This document shows, one piece after another, positions 60,841 through 64,000 of a stretch of DNA of 64,000 nucleotides (the stretch's first letter is position 1; each line of letters begins with the position of its first letter). The stretch lies in assembly GCF_000255555.1 (NCBI RefSeq), contig NZ_AGRW01000042.1:1-64000 (forward strand), in the 5' to 3' direction. The stretch comes from Treponema saccharophilum DSM 2985. Lineage in GTDB: Bacteria; Spirochaetota; Spirochaetia; Treponematales; Treponemataceae. The position numbers were made by a program, and so were the translations under genes. Below the pieces are notes generated by a model. The model saw only the letters and a program-made list of their open reading frames with translations. It had not been told where the DNA came from and did no database searches.

Positions 60841-60897
60841 TTGAGGTCTTAAGCTCATCCCGCGCCAGATAAGGCAGGCGAGGGGATTGACGCCGTT

Positions 60898-61692
60898 CTA
60901 CCGGAAACGGAATCCCATGTATGCCGCGTTTTTCCTGAGCGACTCCCGCACTTTCACGGTGTTGCCCTCGCCGTTTTCCGCGAAAAACGACGTCGAGCCG
61001 CCGCCGTCGAATTCCATCGCGTCCGTCGCGCCGAGCTTCCTCATAATTTCCGCGCATTGCGTGTAGGAAAGTCCCGCGCTTGAGAATCCTTTTTCCACGG
61101 CGAGGATGAAAACCGTCTTCCCGTCGTCCGCGATTCCGATTGCGCTCCTTGCGTCATAGCTCGTGTGGCGGAATTCCATAATCTCGCCGTCTTTCAGAAT
61201 CGTGAAGAACCCGCCGAACGCGAATTCCGCCACGCCGAACGCGCTTTCCGACTGGCTTTCCACGATGCGCGCCCTCAGTCCGGAAGAACACTCCTCGAAG
61301 ATGACGGCGCTGTACCTCCCGATTTCACCGGACAGTTTTTTTCCGTCCGAAATGTGTATTCCGAGAATGCGCTTCGATTTCGTGTACGGTGTCGTGTTCA
61401 CGGCGACGGACGCGCCTGTCATTTTCAGGAACGCGCCGAGCGATATCGCGCCGTTTTTCCCGCTTTCGTCCGGATACGCGACGATTCGGGCGTTTTCGTC
61501 GAGCGAGATTCTGGCGAGCGAATACCGGACGCCCTCGCCGCTGACCGACGCGACTTTCGGGTTCCCTTCCCCGAGCCATGCGATTTCTGGCGTATGGAAT
61601 TCCCTCGTAGAGTCCGTCGTCGTGCATGAAAGCGCGGCGAGCGCTAGCAGGAGGGCTGCAATCCGCAGTGGTTTAAAAAAACGTTTTTTCAT
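60898..61692 (-). CDS. Phosphodiester glycosidase family lipoprotein
   Basis: 264 residues with lipobox ALSC. The NAGPA/phosphodiester glycosidase domain is shown by ARSAIGIADDGKTVFILAVEKG and ATDAMEFDGGGSTSFF near the C-terminus. It acts on exported polysaccharide or phosphodiester-linked sugars. Downstream of rpsU and after its terminator. Confidence 0.85.
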   Translation of the reverse strand: MKKRFFKPLRIAALLLALAALSCTTTDSTREFHTPEIAWLGEGNPKVASVSGEGVRYSLARISLDENARIVAYPDESGKNGAISLGAFLKMTGASVAVNTTPYTKSKRILGIHISDGKKLSGEIGRYSAVIFEECSSGLRARIVESQSESAFGVAEFAFGGFFTILKDGEIMEFRHTSYDARSAIGIADDGKTVFILAVEKGFSSAGLSYTQCAEIMRKLGATDAMEFDGGGSTSFFAENGEGNTVKVRESLRKNAAYMGFRFR

Positions 61693-61741
61693 AATGGTTT
61701 GTGCGGCGGAAAGGGGCGCGCCGTTTTAGTCTTTCCGCGTG

Positions 61742-61777
61742 CAAAAAAAACAACCTCCAAGGAAGTCTTGGAGGTTT
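61742..61777 (-). terminator. rpsU terminator
   Basis: AACCTCCAAG / CTTGGAGGTT 10-bp stem, 5-nt loop, eight T on the minus strand. Confidence 0.92.
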
Positions 61778-61819
61778 CCGCTTGTTCGTCAGATTTTATC
61801 CGAGCGAAACATCGCCGAA

Positions 61820-62032
61820 TCAGTAAGCTGAGCGCGAGTCGTGTGACTTGCGGCTCTTCTTCATCATCTTGCGCTGAAGTGTCTTGTTCTTGCGGTTCTG
61901 AATCGTCGAGGGCTTCTCATAGTACTCGCGCTTTTTGTATTCGCGGATGATGCCTTCCTTCTCAACCATTCTCTTGAAGCGTTTGATTGCCTTCTCAAGG
62001 TTCTCGTTCGCATCGACGTTGATTGTTGCCAT
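61820..62032 (-). CDS. rpsU: Ribosomal protein bS21
   Basis: 70 residues, [19 protein letters not shown] then [18 protein letters not shown] and a basic tail; normal length for bS21, which helps recognise the Shine-Dalgarno. A very strong GGGAGGTGAG precedes the ATG. Confidence 0.97.
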   Translation of the reverse strand: MATINVDANENLEKAIKRFKRMVEKEGIIREYKKREYYEKPSTIQNRKNKTLQRKMMKKSRKSHDSRSAY

Positions 62033-62131
62033 TTGTTCTCACCTCCCGACCCGGATGTTTCCGTAAGTTTTGAGAGTATGGCAGAAAACGGGACATTGTT
62101 CAAGGAACTGGGCGAAAATTCGGTGAATCTT

Positions 62132-63241
62132 TCAGTTGTCGTTCCGCGCCGCCGCGTCCTGCTTCTGCTTCTCGATGTTGAGCTGCATGACGAAGCTGAT
62201 GAAGTGGTCCTCAAGCGTCTTGTGCGGCCCCGGAATCTTGAGCCTGTTCCTTACGCGGGCGTTGTCCCGCCGTATCGAATACTGCTGGAAAAAGTCGCGG
62301 TAATCTTGGCTCAATTCGGTCATAACCGACTCTCCGAGGTAATACGACACTTCCTGGCGTCCGATTGCCGCTATTCCCTTCTCGCGGAGAATCGATTTGA
62401 GCTTGAGAATCTGCTCGTACGATATGCCGAACAGGAATTCCTCCATCGCCATTTTCACGTCCTCGTCCTGGAGACGCGAGCCGATGAATTTCGACCACTG
62501 GTCGTCGAGCGAGAACGTTATCGTGAAAAGCTCGCTCGTTCCCATCATCGTTCCGAACGCGGGCGCGAGTTTTGCCCTCGCAATCCAGACCGCCTGAAGG
62601 ACGGGCGCGATGTCGTCGATGTTCTGGTCGGCGCGGTGCTCCCACAGAAGAAGGAGCGCCGATGCGAGCTGCCGTCTTGCGTCCATCGAAAGGCTCGTAT
62701 CGCGGATGAGGTTGAGGTAGACGTCCTCCGCGAGCAGAAGGAACATCATCGAAGTCGTCTCCGCGTGGATGTCGTTGATTATCTCGTCGCCGAGTTTCGC
62801 CTCGCGCGCGAGCTTGACGAGATTCGAGAACGTGTGCAGCTTTGCGACGAGAAACCCCTTGCCGAGCGTCGCTTTTGACGGAAGCTGGAGCGTCGTGTCG
62901 CCCTCCCTTGTCGAATTCACGAGGGATTCGATGAGCGATTGCGGCGTCCGTTCCCTGTTCGCGATTTCCGTCCTTTCAAGGAGCGACGGGAATTCCGCGA
63001 TTGCCGCCGCGAGCGACTTCAAGTTCTCGACTCGTTTCCTGAAATATTCCATGTGGTCGATGTGCGTCGCGCCCGCATCCTTTGAATTCGCGAGCATCTC
63101 GTTGAGCGTGTCCACCAGTTTCTGCTGTTTTGCCGTGAAGACGACGATATCCGTGTCGAAGGCGTCCTGGCGTTTTTTCGGCTTCTCCTCGTCCGGGAAA
63201 AAATATCCCAAATCGACTGGCTCAAAATCCTCTTCTTTCAT
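62132..63241 (-). CDS. Unrecognised, mostly helical cytoplasmic protein
   Basis: 369 residues with no signal peptide or membrane segment. Acidic N-terminus (DLGYFFPDEEKPKK), then long helices; no motif I can assign. It lies 100 bases upstream of rpsU on the same strand. Confidence 0.65.
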   Translation of the reverse strand: MKEEDFEPVDLGYFFPDEEKPKKRQDAFDTDIVVFTAKQQKLVDTLNEMLANSKDAGATHIDHMEYFRKRVENLKSLAAAIAEFPSLLERTEIANRERTPQSLIESLVNSTREGDTTLQLPSKATLGKGFLVAKLHTFSNLVKLAREAKLGDEIINDIHAETTSMMFLLLAEDVYLNLIRDTSLSMDARRQLASALLLLWEHRADQNIDDIAPVLQAVWIARAKLAPAFGTMMGTSELFTITFSLDDQWSKFIGSRLQDEDVKMAMEEFLFGISYEQILKLKSILREKGIAAIGRQEVSYYLGESVMTELSQDYRDFFQQYSIRRDNARVRNRLKIPGPHKTLEDHFISFVMQLNIEKQKQDAAARNDN

Positions 63242-63423
63242 TTTATTTCCCCACCTTGTTTACGGGGAAAAATTATACCATATAAATTTGAGCGAATCTT
63301 AAAACAGCCTAGATTTTTTGTGCGTGTTTAGTCGGAATCATCCTTTTTTTTGCATGAAAATGACAATTACGCTGTTTTTTTGCGGATGTAAATTGAATGG
63401 GCCGTTCTGCCGAATTTAGATGT

Positions 63424-64000
63424 ATGAGAACAAGACTATTTTCGCTTTTGGGGCTTTTGTTTGTATGCGGCATCGCTTCTGCCGCCGACCTTATCGTGCG
63501 CGTCGGCGACTTGCGGCTCGAGTACGTTCCCGAATCCGGCGCCGAGGGGGAAGGTTCCGGCGTGCAGGTCGACGACAAATTCAGCGAGATTTCCGGATTC
63601 CATCTATATATAAGGAAGAAGGCTGACATGGAATCGGTTCTTTTGTGCGACACGACGAAAGACCCGAACGGTGAGAACGACAACTATTCCTACCGCGCCA
63701 CCGAATACAATCCGGTGAACGGCGACGAGGTGACGTATCTGAACGGGAAAGTCCTCGTCTCCGAATACTCGAAATACCGTCTTGCCGACTCAACCGCGGA
63801 AAGCGACGAGGAATTCGGCGAGGCGTTCCATATCTACATCCCGAAAACGCTCGTGTACGGCTATCCCTGGACGCGGAACGGAACCGTTCAAATCCAGAAG
63901 GGAACGTTCATAAACGTGCGCTCGTTCAGCAAGAAATACGCGGATTATTCGGGCGAATTCATGGACAACCCGTTCATGTTCGACCTGCACGAGCCGGAGC
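63424..64000 (+). CDS. Exported protein, partial at window edge
   Basis: 192 codons to the end of the window without a stop. Signal peptide MRTRLFSLLGLLFVCGIASA, then a beta-rich, acidic mature region (FHLYIRKKADMESVLLCDTT). Family not recognised. No clear ribosome site before the ATG. Confidence 0.7.
   Translation, partial: MRTRLFSLLGLLFVCGIASAADLIVRVGDLRLEYVPESGAEGEGSGVQVDDKFSEISGFHLYIRKKADMESVLLCDTTKDPNGENDNYSYRATEYNPVNGDEVTYLNGKVLVSEYSKYRLADSTAESDEEFGEAFHIYIPKTLVYGYPWTRNGTVQIQKGTFINVRSFSKKYADYSGEFMDNPFMFDLHEPE

Overview
This window looks like part of a Treponema-type spirochaete chromosome. Support comes from gene content: many lipoproteins with loose spirochaetal lipoboxes, an Asp/Glu-tRNA amidotransferase gatCAB set, an EF-P with its arginine rhamnosyltransferase, a PilZ and a GGDEF protein, an MCP and a FliM-like gene. 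The run cNMP-binding protein, murB, cysS, ECF sigma factor, anti-sigma resembles a gene order I remember from Treponema pallidum. No database was searched. Core genes are moderately GC-rich with strong third-position GC, which creates long spurious antisense frames. Several islands are clearly AT-rich.

Layout. 1-7.8 kb: recG, yggT, dnaE and a lipoprotein, all on the minus strand. 8.2-12.1 kb: gatC, a PH-domain gene, gatA, gatB. 12.1-20.8 kb is an AT-rich accessory region: a DUF262 gene between two 40-bp hairpin repeats, decayed DUF262 and toxin-antitoxin remnants, a nucleotidyltransferase-like gene, a DUF4143 ATPase, a DUF2828 (Ro60-like, vWA) gene preceded by a structured RNA, and a DUF3791/DUF3990 module lying between two 299-bp copies of the 3' end of an MCP gene. 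20.9-31 kb: the intact MCP, a FliM-like protein, tRNA-Leu/Lys/Gly, small ORFs, tRNA-Arg, a HAD phosphatase, a sugar kinase and an alpha-amylase lipoprotein. 31-44.3 kb: prs, pth-mazG, a TRAP-binding-protein/diguanylate cyclase pair, an AEC transporter, an acyl-ACP thioesterase, a DUF4153 gene beside an 18-copy heptanucleotide repeat, and efp flanked by two earP genes. 44.4-64 kb: lipase, HtrA, DUF192, a cNMP-binding regulator, murB, cysS, sigma/anti-sigma/transglutaminase-like operon, pyrH, glucosaminidase, radC, TPR, PilZ, phosphodiester glycosidase, rpsU and two unassigned genes.

The most notable observation is at 18.8-19.0 kb. Upstream of the DUF2828 gene, on the same strand, a sequence folds into a T-arm, an acceptor stem closed by a UUUU loop, and a D-arm, in that order. 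This is a circularly permuted tRNA without an anticodon arm, sitting on a separate stem. That is the architecture expected of a bacterial Y RNA (YrlA-like), so I read the locus as a Ro60-like/Y-RNA system in which the protein partner belongs to DUF2828. Other cross-cutting observations: eight genes with a -10 box only 6-9 nt before the ATG and no Shine-Dalgarno (probable leaderless mRNAs), a duplicated EarP around EF-P, and short dispersed palindromes.
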